A DNA stretch of 64,000 nucleotides, taken from NCBI GenBank assembly GCA_027943335.1, contig BSBK01001879.1, positions 1,508,501 to 1,572,500 of the forward strand, written 5' to 3'. Positions 12,489 to 23,492 of the stretch are shown piece by piece. Below the pieces are notes generated by a model. The model saw only the letters and a program-made list of their open reading frames with translations. It ran no database searches and was not told where the DNA came from. The stretch is from Chamaecyparis obtusa (taxonomy: Eukaryota > Streptophyta > Pinopsida > Cupressales > Cupressaceae). Each line of letters starts with the position of its first letter. Position 1 is the first letter of the stretch. The translations under genes and the position numbers were made by a program.

Positions 12489-13868
12489 CTAAGCATAGTC
12501 AAGGAAGGGAATTACTCCCAACTTCTCCCTGAGATACTCAAAAGTATCCTTAGGCAAGGGCTTTGTGAATATATTTTCCAACTAATCTTTGGTACTCACA
12601 TAGTCCATCTTGATTTCTTTCTCTACCACTTTCTCTCTTAGGAAGTGATACTTAATCTCAATGTGCTTTGTCTTTGCATGCATTATAGGGTTCTTTGACA
12701 TATTGATAGTGCTAGTGTTATCATAGTGAATAACAATAGGATAATCAATCTAAATTCCAAAAAAATTTATCATCTGCTTGATCCACACAATTGTAGAACA
12801 ATTCAAGGCTATTGCAACATACTCCACTTCTATTGTTGACTGAGAAATATAATTTTGTTTGTTGCTTGTCCAAGTGACAAGTCTATCACCAAGAAACACT
12901 ACTCCTCCTGAAGTACTCTTTCTATCATCAACACATCTTCCCCAATCTGCATATGTGTACACATTAAGCTCAACATTTTCTAAATTAGGATACCATAGAC
13001 CATAATCTATAGTGCCTTGCAAGTATCTGAATATCCTCTTTACTACCATAAAGTGACTTTGTTTAGGCTCTGCTGCAAATCTTCCAACTATGCCAACTAC
13101 ATTTGAAATATCAGGTTTGGTCTGAGTAAGATAAATTAATTTACCAATCATAGACTTATATAATGTTATATCAACTGGTGGTGAGTCATCTTCCTTTGTA
13201 AGCTTGCATCCAGTAATCATAGGGGTTCCTACTGGCTTGCAATCATCCATTTTGAATTTCTTTAATATTTCTTTCACATAATTAGATTGATTAATGAATA
13301 TACCTTTCTCTTTCTACTGCACATTCAATCCTAAAAAGTACTTGATAGGACCAATCATACTCATCTCAAATTCATTTTGCATCTCCTTAGCAAATTCAGC
13401 ACTAAGTTTATCATTACCTCCAAAGATAATGTCATCAACAAATATAGCCACAAGTAACAAACCTCCAAATGTCTCTCTAATGAATAAATTACAATCTGTT
13501 GCTCCTTTCTTGAATCCAATCTTTGTAAGATATCCATCTAGTCTTTCATACCAAGCTCTAGGGGCTTGCTTAAGTCCATAGAGGGCCTTCTTTAATTTGC
13601 ATACCATATCAGGTCTATTTGATAAGGTGAATCCTTTGGGCTGCTCAATGTATACTTCTTCTTTCAGATCTTCATTCAAGAATGCTAACTTGACATCCAT
13701 CTGATACACTTTGAAGTTTTTGACTATAGCATAAGCTAGAAACAACTTAATAGCTTCTAATCTTCTCACAGGTGCAAATGTGTCTGAATAATCAATGCCT
13801 TCTCTTTGTGCATATCCTTTACATACTAATCTAGCTTTGTTTCTCACTACTTTACCTTTTTCATTCAT
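12489..13868 (-). pseudogene. reverse transcriptase and RNase H of copia A
   Basis: The RT part (13314-13868) starts with [17 protein letters not shown], contains [25 protein letters not shown] and the catalytic FVDDIIFGG (FVDD instead of the usual YVDD). RNase H (12489-13277) contains GKLIYLTQTKPDI, RYLQGTIDYGLWY and DRKSTSGG, and continues past an in-frame TAG at 12750 through HYDNTST and KTKHIEIKYH to a natural stop at 12489. A second in-frame TAG lies at 13314. Both TAGs fit C-to-T or G-to-A changes in Gln or Trp codons. The enzyme would have made cDNA from element RNA. It is inactive here. Confidence 0.9.
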
Positions 13869-14614
13869 CTTGTTTCTGAATATCCATTTTCTTCCAATTA
13901 TATTTTTATCACTAGGTCTTGGGACTAGTTCCCAAGTTTCATTCTTAATAATCTAATCAAGTTCTTCTTTCATAGCATTATGCCAATCTGAATCATTACA
14001 AGCATCTTCAATACTTAAGGGTTCAATCTAAGATAGTAAACATACCATTTCACTGCTTGCAGAATTCTTTGCTTGTGATCTTGTCAAGACTTTGTCGCTC
14101 TGATCCCCAATGATATCTTTCTTGGAATGATTTCTAGATGCATATTTTGGAATTTTAGGTGATTTCTAGATGCACTTTCTATGATTTTCCTCAATCTTAA
14201 ATTGAAACATCTATAAGCTTTTCTTTTAGTAGAATAACCAAGAAAAATACCTTCATCACTTCTTGCATCAAACTTGCCTACTGCTTCATCCCTCTTGATG
14301 TAGCACTTGCTTCCAAAGATTCTGAAGTATTTTACTATGGGAACATTGCCAAACCATAGCTCATATGGTTTCTTGTTGGCACCTAGTCTTAATTGAATTC
14401 TATTGATAGTATAGACTAGTGTATTGACTGCATCTCTCAAATAGGTGTGAACAACTTTTCCTTCAATCATGATGGTGCGTGTTGTATCAAGGATGATCCT
14501 ATTCCTTCTCTCTATAATTCCATTCTGCTGAGGGGTTCTATGAGCACTTAACTACCTCTTTAATCCATGTTCTTTGTAGTATGCATAGAATCTATCAGAG
14601 GTGAATTCTCCTCC
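13869..14614 (-). pseudogene. integrase C-terminal half and linker of copia A
   Basis: The minus strand reads, from 14614 downward, GGEFTSDRFYAYYKEHG, then TPQQNGI and ERRNR (holding the catalytic Glu), then a region with PYELWFGNVPIVKYFRIFGSKC and EGIFLGYSTKRKAYR, which is typical of copia integrase C-termini. The frame here differs from that of RT, so a frameshift lies between 13869 and 14083. The upstream part of the enzyme lies beyond the insertion at 38474. Confidence 0.88.
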
Positions 14615-15863
14615 TGATGCAGGAGCATTTTGGAATTCCCTATCAGAGGGATACATTACTTTGTTTTGGGTAGCTTTTTGAGTTTCTAGGTTGTGATGAT
14701 CAGTGGAGATCTTTGGAAGGTGCACTAAAAGGAGTTTTTTCATTTATGTATGTGCAAGATATGTCTAAGTTCATAGCTCTTGAGGTGGCATGGTTTGGGA
14801 GATATTGGATGAACTATTTCAAAGTTAGAGTTCTTTTCCTTGTCATCGGAGCAATATTTTCTTGTAGTTTTGGAGCTAATTGTAGGATGTGGCTCCATTG
14901 ATCCTTAATGAATCATCATTTTCAATCTTAAATACTTAAAGAGGACCTAAATTAATATCATTTCCCAAGGGAGAAGCTCCTAATTCATTATGAGTCAAAA
15001 CTTATGACCATTTTTCTCAGGGACCTATTTTCTGCCAGTGTGCCCGTCGGAGCCGTTCCTGCAGTTTTGGTGCTGATTGTTCATGGTGGCGATCTTGATC
15101 CATAAGGAATCAGCCTTTGAACTCTTAATGAATTTTAGAGGACCTTAAATAATATCATTTCCCAAGAGTGCAGCCCTAATTCATTATGAGTAAAAATTTA
15201 TGCCCATTTTTTCTTGGGACCTATTTTCTGACAGTTTTCGGCTGAAACGTGTGGTGTTTCTTCTTGCATCATGTCATGTGATCATATGGGACCTTTCACC
15301 CTTAAAGGAAGTTTATTGGGTCATTTTTGGACCTAAATCCAAAGGCACATCAATTTATATTCATTCTAGCATTAGTTTTGGTTTAAATATTCCAGACTAG
15401 ACCTATAATGTATTAAATGCCTGACTGGCCAACTTGTGGCTTTGCTGGCTATATAATGAGAGCTTGGGTAGATTTTTAGGGGTAGATTGGTAGGAACATG
15501 AGAGTAGAATCATAATTGGATCTTAATGGATCTTGAATATCAGATTATTTATCTGATATTGTAACAACAGAGCTAGTGGTTTCAATGCTTGGAGACAAGG
15601 AGATTGCTTGGAGGTTTGCGAGCTCAAGTTTAGATCTGCCTTAGTGTTTCCATCAGTTGCTGATTTGTTTCATAGATGAACTAGCTAGAGGGATAGAAGA
15701 ATACTTTTGATTTTATTTGGCCCTAACCTAGAAGGCCTTATAGCTGGGCATGTTAATGAAAATTCAGTTGAAAACATATTGTTGTTGTGTAATTCTGCAT
15801 TGTGGTGTTCTGCTGCTTGTTTGGACTGTCCTTAATTGGATCCTCCTTACCTACCCTACGTCA
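14615..15863 (+). repeat. 5' LTR of element B
   Basis: Starts tgatgcaggagc and ends tacgtca, 1,249 bp, the same length as its partner. A TATA-like tatataat lies at 15450-15457 and is conserved at 38055-38062. The plus ORF at 14713-14901 is the LTR copy of the C-terminus of B's internal ORF and is not a separate gene. Confidence 0.92.
15450..15457 (+). promoter_or_regulatory. probable TATA box in the B LTR
   Basis: The motif tatataat is followed by gagagcttggg in both LTR copies. It lies about 410 bp before the LTR end, a plausible U3/R position. Sequence motif only. Confidence 0.5.
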
Positions 15864-15865
15864 AG

Positions 15866-15877
15866 TGGTATCAGAGC
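15866..15877 (+). other. primer binding site of element B, initiator Met tRNA
   Basis: The sequence tggtatcagagc lies two bases after the B 5' LTR. Gypsy C is inserted only 11 bp downstream of it. Confidence 0.92.
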
Positions 15878-15888
15878 TTGAAGATATT

Positions 15889-17098
15889 TGATGGGCTTCT
15901 AAATCATCCATCTTTCTCACCACTTTTTATCCTCTTTCTAAGACAATTTATTGCACATAGACATACATTTATGGTTTTAGGCATATAAACATATGGTTTC
16001 TGTGAACATGATTATATGTGTGTGTGAATATAAGATGGAATGTGGATACTTCTAAGGATGTAATATCTACTTAATTTCATGGACAAGAATGATGAATATA
16101 ATAGTTATACATGTTAATGGATGTTCTCTCTCTTAAGCTATGTTTTGGGTAGTTATCACCTGTAGCCATAGGATTTGCAAGAGTGATAATTAAGACTAAC
16201 ATATTTTCCTAATATTGATGATGTGGATATATATGCATATGGTTGGATATGTGTGCATTGATTTTTATGTAGGAGTTGAACATGGATATTCAAGGACCAG
16301 CATATTGGCACAGAGGTCTTCAAAGCCAACCAAAGATTGCAGAATCTTCACAAGAAAATTAATACTTTTTGTTGCATGCAACGCACAGATTTAGTGTGCG
16401 CTATATTCTGGGATTGATCATGGTTAATAATGTTTCTATTGTGAAAATTTATGAGTTGTAACTGATCCTCATTATGAAGTGATCATAGGTTTAGGAGTTA
16501 GTGGTAGTTTCCTTTTAAATAATCGACTGTTGTGACTCTTTTGGAGTTAGTCGAGCAGAAACTGGTTTTTAATATAGAACTCTTGCATACTGTTTCCAAT
16601 CAAGTGTAATCATTTCATGGATGAACAGAATGATCAGTTCAAGTTTGCAACTTTCATCTTGATTATACTTCTCATTCACTCATTCAAGGGGGCCCACTTG
16701 ATGAGTGGATTGTTTTGTTAGTGTAGAGTTCATTTTCCTATTCATTTATATGTTTTAGAACTCTGTTGTTCCTATAGCTACTGATACCAGAATTAGTAGC
16801 CTATTCTTGCAACACAGATGGTTGGAGTAGTTCCTAACTATGATTTCCTACTTTGATTAGAATACATTTGCTTCCCAGTTTTAGTTTAGTTTTCCTGAAG
16901 CATAAGCATTTGAATTCCTTAGATAGGTTTAGAAGAGGTGGTTTGAAGCATATAATTTGCAGATACCATTCCAAGCTTACGTCACTGGTTGATAATTAAA
17001 TGAGACCAATTAATGCATTTAGGAATCATTTGGGGTGTCCAAGCTTGAAATAGGCAGTCCATTGCCTTGGGTTTCTGATACCATTGTTTGGCCAAGCA
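15889..17098 (+). repeat. 5' LTR of gypsy C
   Basis: 1,210 bp. It aligns along its length with 34980-36219; part of the length difference is a (GT)n expansion in the 3' copy. No coding sequence is seen. Confidence 0.92.
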
Positions 17099-17102
17099 TT
17101 TT

Positions 17103-17120
17103 TGGTGCCGTTGTCGGGGA
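17103..17120 (+). other. primer binding site of gypsy C
   Basis: The sequence tggtgccgttgtcgggga starts four bases after the LTR end. It differs at two positions from the site usual in Athila-type gypsy elements (tggcgccgttgccgggga), and both differences are C to T. Confidence 0.85.
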
Positions 17121-17190
17121 TGGTGTTAATTCAAACTAATCCTTGTAGTTGTAGTCTTAGTTTTAAACCAGTATTTAAGTAAGCATTTTT

Positions 17191-18240
17191 ATGCATAGAA
17201 GGAGAGATCATCTTGGGAGATTTCTTCCCTGTAACTATCAAGGAGAACCATTTGATTTATTTAATCCTCAAATTGAAGAACCTCAAAGTGAGAATGAAGA
17301 AGAAGAACCCTTTGAAAATCCATTTGCTGATGCTCGGGAACATATATCCTCTTCATCATCTGAAGAATCACTGCATTTAAATGATCTATTTACTGAACCT
17401 GAATATCAAAATAATCCTCTTGCTCTTGTTGTATATTAGCCACCACCACAAGGTCCTCCTCCCAAAATGGCTACTCAAGCTCCTTTTCCTTTTCCTTTTC
17501 CTATACCTCAACAACAAGGCAACCAAAATTTGAAAAATATACCTACTGCTGCACTTCCTAAATTTTATGGCCTCCTTACAGAAGACCCTAAGACCTTTCT
17601 CTTTGAATTTGATATTCTTTGCCAGAGCTATGATTATACCACTAAGGCCCACAAGCTGAAGTTGTTTCCATCAACTCTAAAAGAAGCTACTCTGAGATGG
17701 TTCATGGGGCTGGGTACTAATACTATAGTAGATTAGGATGCCATGCACACCATGTTTCTTATGAAATACAAAGAGTATTGTAGAGGTCAAGATTTAAGAG
17801 GTGATGACATTTTTAAAATGTCTCAGAATGAGGATGAAACCTTGGAGGATTATGTATCCAGATTTATGTTCAACCTGTAGCGTAATACTTAACACCAGCT
17901 AAATGAGGCATCTCAGAAGCACCTTTTCCTAAAAGGTGTTAATGATGGAAGTATTGAGGCTCTAGACCTAATGGTAGGAGGTGATATCATGCAAAAAGCT
18001 TGGGCTGACATAAAGAATATATGTCAAAATTACTCAAGGGATACTTTGAAGAAGGGTAGGGGACTTAGAGACCTACTGCATAAGTCCAATGGTGGTTCGG
18101 GAGTATCTAAAATGGAGCTATCTAATCTACTATCTGATTTCAAGCAAGACATCATTAATGATGTCACCACTTAGCTAGATAGTATGCAAGCAAGGAGGAA
18201 GAAGGAGGAGTCAGATGTTGTGCATCCAAGTTTTGTTCTC
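17191..18240 (+). pseudogene. gag of gypsy C
   Basis: The frame opens at 17191 with MHRRRDHLGRF, followed by an acidic Ser-rich segment. The Gag core begins near 17520 and contains PKFYGLLTEDPKTFLFEFD, KLKLFPSTLKEATLRWF and, further on, YCRGQ, ETLEDYVSRF and KHLFLKGVNDG, typical of plant gypsy Gag. Five stops break the frame: TAG at 17437, 17734, 17878 and 18172, and TAA at 17890. At 17734 family members normally have Trp; at 17878 Gln is likely. The reading frame changes by one somewhere between about 18180 and 18240. It is the only frameshift between gag and the end of pol. The product would have formed the virus-like particle. Confidence 0.85.
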
Positions 18241-21200
18241 ATTGTAGAGAGGGGAAAAGAAATTGTAAATGTAAGATGGTTGCATCTGTGGATGTTAACT
18301 CAATGCGCACTGAGTTCAAAGCCATAGATGAGGAGAATGGAGAATTTTTCTACATTTCTCAAAGGCATCCATGGGCTCAGAGACAAGGTATGCCTCCAGA
18401 CCCATTGAATAATTTTGGTTATAATAATAATAGCTATTGGCCAAACCAAAACCCCCAAAATTCTATTCCTCAAGGTCAGAATTGGAACCATAATTGGTCC
18501 AATCAATAGCCATACTATAACCAAACCTATCTACAGCAACCGCCATTTAACCCATACCAACAGCAGTATAGCTCCTATCAGCAACCGCAGTAGAATAACC
18601 AATGGCCACCTCATGGTAGCTGGAAACCACAACCTCAGTGGGGACCTAATTAGCCTAATCAACAAGCACTAATGCCTCCACCTCAGTAGCAACCTATTAT
18701 GTCACCGCCTCCTGTAGCGACTAGCAATCCTCAAAAGCCAACTCAACTTCTAGCTCAGCCCACTCCAAATCCTAATAATAAGCAGTGAGCTTATTCCTTG
18801 CACGTCAATGACATCCATCTTAGATCAGGAACTACACTACATGCACCCAAGGAGCCAATAATAACCAAAGTTGTTGATGCTGAGGACATACCCATGAACC
18901 AGCCTATTGACATTCCACCTGTTGCTCAAACTGTACCAATGCCTAAAAATCCTCCTTATCTGAAAAGACTGTCTCAGGTTGTTCCTCCAAAAGAAAATCT
19001 TGTATCCACTGATTTAATTGATCAGCTCAAACAAATGATAGTGTAGATTCCCTTGTTGGATGCCCTTAAAGAAATTCTAGTCTATACCAAATCAATTAAG
19101 GAAGCCTGTATCAAACACCTTGGAAGGAAAAAGAAAGACCCTGCTACTGTCCATGTCTTAGGCCAGCTTTCTAATCTCATGCTAAGTAAAGTTTTCATGC
19201 CTAAGTATTCAGATCCAGGAAGTCCAGTGGTAACCATTTTCATTAATGGTACCCAAATTTAGAATGTTTTAATTGATTTAGGAGCATCAATTAATGTAAT
19301 GACTAGAGAAGTTCTATTGAAACTTAGTATCATTGGTTTGCGGGACACACCAACAATATTGCAGTTAGCTAATAATTCCACAGTCAAGCCTAATGGTATG
19401 GTTGAAGATATTGTTGTTACTCTAGATTCTTTAGAATACCCCTCATATTTTATCATCTTGTCACCCAAAGCCACTCTTGGAGGATATCCATTAATCCTAG
19501 GAAGGCCTTGGTTAGCCACGGTTGATGCTTGCATTGCATGCCATTTAGGGAAGATGACCATATCAGATGGAATAAGTACCAAGAAATTAACTCTATATTC
19601 TCCAGCAAAACCCCAAAGTGAACTTGATCAAGTTGTCTAGCTCGACCTAGGATATGTTGCCCTTGATGTAAGTTCTTTGCAAAAACTCATGATGATTGAG
19701 AGGAATCCATTCATGGTATCCCAAGAAGAAGATGATATTTTAGTAGCAATCCTTACCAACCAGTATGGTTCTAAGGATTCATCTTGTGATGATCCAAAAT
19801 GTTCCCTCCAAACAATACTACCAAAGCAAACCACATCTCAACTTCCTCTAGCACCTAATTACCTTCACACTTTTCTCCCTCATGAGATAAAGTCTTCATC
19901 CATAGCAGAAGTGTTGATGTTAGAAAAAGTTAAGAGAGTTGAAATTACTTCAGGAAAGGAGCTGAATGTTAATAAAAACCTCACTGAATCTCAGATGTCT
20001 AGCCTTCTCAAGCTTTTACAAGATAGCTAGCAAGCCTTTGCATGGGATTACACTGACATGAAAGGCTTAGATCCTACACTCTATACTCATAGAATATATA
20101 TAAGCCCAGAATACAAGCCAGTCAGGCAAGCTCAATGAAGAATTAACCCTACTTTGAGAGACATGGTAAAGACCGAGTTGCAAAAGCTTCTTAATGCAGG
20201 TTTCATTTATCCTATCTTTGACAGTCAGTGGGTTTCTCCTCTTGTCATTGTTCCAAAGAAAGGAGGAAAGTGGAGAGTTTTTTTCGACTATAGGGAACTT
20301 AACAAAGCTACTAAGAAGGATCACTTTCCACTACCTTTCATTGACTAAGTGCTTGATAATCTGGTAGGTAAAAAGTACATCTCATTTCTAGATGGCTTCA
20401 GTGGGTATAATCAGATATAAATATCACCAAAAGATCAAGACAAGACAACATTTACCTATCCTTGGGGAACCTTTGCTTATTCAGTCTTACCATTTGGATT
20501 GTGTAATGCCCCTGCTACTTTCCAGAGAGTAGTGTTGGGGAATTTCTTTGACATTGTTTTTGATTGTGTTAAAATCTATATGGATGACTTCACAACTCAT
20601 GGAGCAACATTTGAAGAGGCACAAGCTAACTTGGAAAAGGTTCTTAAGAGATGTTAAGATTATAATATCTCCCTCAATAGTGAAAAGTGCTACATGATGA
20701 TGGAGGAGGGAGTAGTCCTGGGGCACTATCTCTCATCTTTCAAAATTCAGGTTGATCCTACAAAAATTGCAGTTATAAACACACTTCCCACACCGGCTAA
20801 GTAGAAGGATGTCAGAAGTTTCCTTGGCCATGTTGGTTACTACAAAAGGTTCATAAAAGATTTTAGTCAACTTGCAGCACCATTATATAATTTGTTAAAA
20901 AAAGAAGTTGAATTTGCATGGACAGAGGAATGTGAAGCATCATTCCAGAAGTTGAAGGATGTTCTAACAACTACACCTATTCTTAGAGGACCTGATTGGA
21001 AACTTCCATTCCATATCCACACAGATGCATCTGACTATGTTATTGGAGCAATTCTGGGACAAAAGGAAGGTATTATTGAACATGAAATTTACTATATTAG
21101 TAAAAATTTGCAAGAAGCAGAATTAAATTATACTGTTACTGAAAAAGAATTGTTGGTAGTTGTTTATGCACTAAACAAATTTAGGCACTACATTACAAGC

Positions 21201-22796
21201 TATGAAGTATTTATTTATACTAATCATTCAACTATCAAGTACTTAATGAATAAACCTACCATTAGTGGTAGATTAGCATGCTGGTTACTCCTCATGTAGG
21301 AGTTTGATGTAAAGATCATAGACAAACCAGGCAAGGCTAATGTAGTGGCCAATTTCTTGTCATGACTACAAGTGCCAAATGATCCTACAACAATTGATGA
21401 TAATTTTCCTGATGAGCACTTGTTTTCTATTGATTCTTTTAACCCATGGTATGCAGACTTAGCCAATTACCTTGCTACAAGAAGAATTCCACCTCACTTT
21501 TCTCCTAAGCAGCACCATCTGTTAGTTGAGAAGAGTTTTAACTTCTCTTGGATCTCAGGCTTCATGTTTTATATAGGACCAGACCAGGTCACAAAGAGAT
21601 GCGTTTGAGAAGATGAAACTTATGACATCCTTCGGGCATGCCATGATGAGCCATGTGGAGGACATTTTGCCACAAAGAGGATAGCCTATAAAATCTTGAC
21701 AACCAGATACTACTTTCCTACTTTGCATAAAGATGTAGCAAAACATACTCGGCACTGTGATAGGTGTCAACATATGGGACGTCCCACAAAGACTAATGAA
21801 ATGCCCCTGCAGCTGCAAGTAGTTGTCACACCCTTTGACAAGTGGGGTATTGACTTTGTTGGACCAATTAAGCCCTCTTCTCATGGAAAGTCATACATCT
21901 TAGTATGTATAGATTATGCAACAAAATGGGTTGAAGCTATAGCTATGAGACATGCTAGAGATCACAAAGTTGTTGAGTTTCTTTATGAATGCATATTCAC
22001 CAGATTTGGAGTACCAAGGGAAATTGTCATAGATCAAGGGGCACAATTCACCTCTAACCTTATCACCGATTTGATGTAGGATTACATGGTGCGTCATGGA
22101 AAATCTTCACCCTACCACCCTTAAGCCAATGGTCAGGCTGAAATCACCAATCAAGAGATAGAGTCCATTCTCACTAAAATAGTTGCAGTGCACAAAAAGG
22201 ATTGGGCTACTTGCCTTCCTAAAGCAATATGGGCATACTGCACCACATGGAAAACCACCACAAGGTTTACACCTTTTGAACTGGTATATGGAAAATTTGC
22301 CTCTATGCCGATTGAGTTCCAACATAAAATACTTTGCACTGCTTTAGATCTAGATATGGATATTACCAAAGCACAACAAGATAGGTTATCACAATTAAAT
22401 GGATTGGATGAATATAGGAAGTCTTTTCTCCACAATACAGAGTTAATACAATAGCAAAGGAAAAAGTGGCATGATAAGTTCATTCGTGATGAGAAATTTT
22501 TTGTCAGAGATTGGGCACTGTTATATGATTCAAGATACCAGCAAACACCAGGGAAATTTCAAACCAGATGGCTTGGGCCTTATGAGATTGTATCAATATT
22601 TGACAATGGAGCTGTCCAACTTTCAACAATAGATCCTGTTTAATTCAAATTACTCATCAATGGGCATCGTCTAAAACTTTACCACAAACCTATAAGATGT
22701 GATGAGTTCCTACAGCAGTTCTAGAGCACAATTGAAGCAAATTTTCCTGTAGCTGAAGAATCTGGGTCTTCCACCCAGAAGTCTGCTAATTCTTGA
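18241..22796 (+). pseudogene. protease, RT, RNase H and integrase of gypsy C
   Basis: One frame runs about 1,500 codons to a TGA at 22794. A Cys/His segment FCSHCREGKRNCKC lies near 18231. Protease (about 19190-19560) has LIDLGASINVM and LGRPWLATVDACI. RT (20150-20760) has VSPLVIVPKKGGKWR, PFGLCNAPATFQ and catalytic YMDDF. RNase H (about 20920-21250) has HTDASDYVIGAIL and VTEKELLVVVYAL. Integrase (21640-22600) keeps an H-H-C-C finger (HCDRC), WGIDFVGPI and VIDQGAQF, and its SPYHP..ANGQAE block. There are 22 premature stops: TAG at 18507, 18591, 18651, 18687, 19044, 19260, 19638, 20028, 20802, 21297, 22077, 22452, 22722; TAA at 20346, 20418, 20655, 22122, 22641; TGA at 18786, 20136, 21363, 21606. 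Many sit where the family has Gln or Arg. Confidence 0.9.
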
Positions 22797-23492
22797 TTCC
22801 ATTCAAGACCACCATAATAAATATTTCACATTTCATGGAATACTTTCTCCGTAATAATTTTTCATCTCACCTTCTCTCTTTTCCACCCATCCACCCCATC
22901 CCATCACTTCACATATGCAGGTGCAGTTTTTTGGACAACTCTTCCTGCAGTGCCTCCAAGTTCATGACACATATACTCATACATATATTATTTATATTCA
23001 TTAATTTTAGGATTTTGTGTCATTTTCATTTTTCACTCTTGCGTAACTTGGCTTGGTGGGACCCATGCCATTATTTAGTTGGGGGGGGGAAACTATTCTA
23101 TTTTCAAATTTTCAAATTAGCATGTAAAACTAAAATTTATGTCTTGAAATATGTTTGCGACATGACGTGATGATCTATCCTTTTGTGATTACATCACCAC
23201 ATTTAAATTAAATTAAAGATATCACAATATGATCTTGATTTTTAATGATATGCTATGACATGTTTGGGGTGACAGCCTTGGCACGCGTAAGCTTTTATGA
23301 GATGTTATGTAAAATTCATATCATTAGATTTCGTGCAAACAAATCTTTAATTTTATGAATCAAGTTGCAGTTTGTACGCCATCTTTCTTCTGCAGCATTT
23401 TGTTTCATAATACATTAAGGTCTATGACTTGCCATCACTGAACTCTCTGAGAATTGTAGTTCTACAAGTTAAAAAAAATTTTGAAAGTAGCA
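22797..23492 (+). other. spacer between pol and the extra ORF of gypsy C
   Basis: About 700 bp of AT-rich non-coding sequence. It contains an internal G-rich purine tract near 23080. A small plus ORF at 22793-23170 has no recognisable motif. Confidence 0.55.
23078..23093 (+). other. internal polypurine tract of gypsy C
   Basis: The sequence gttggggggggaaact resembles the true polypurine tract at 34969-34979 (gttggggggaa) next to the 3' LTR. It lies between integrase and the extra ORF. It could be a second plus-strand priming site or the remnant of a recombination event. Confidence 0.5.

Noticed and set aside
14713..14901. Independent small gene on the plus strand
   Set aside because: It lies in the 5' LTR of B and is the copy of the C-terminus of B's internal ORF at 37318-37506.
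18241..22796. In-frame TAG codons as evidence of a reassigned genetic code (UAG read as Gln)
   Set aside because: TAA and TGA also interrupt the same frame, TAG sometimes replaces Trp, and the element is a dead repeat. Cytosine deamination explains it more simply.
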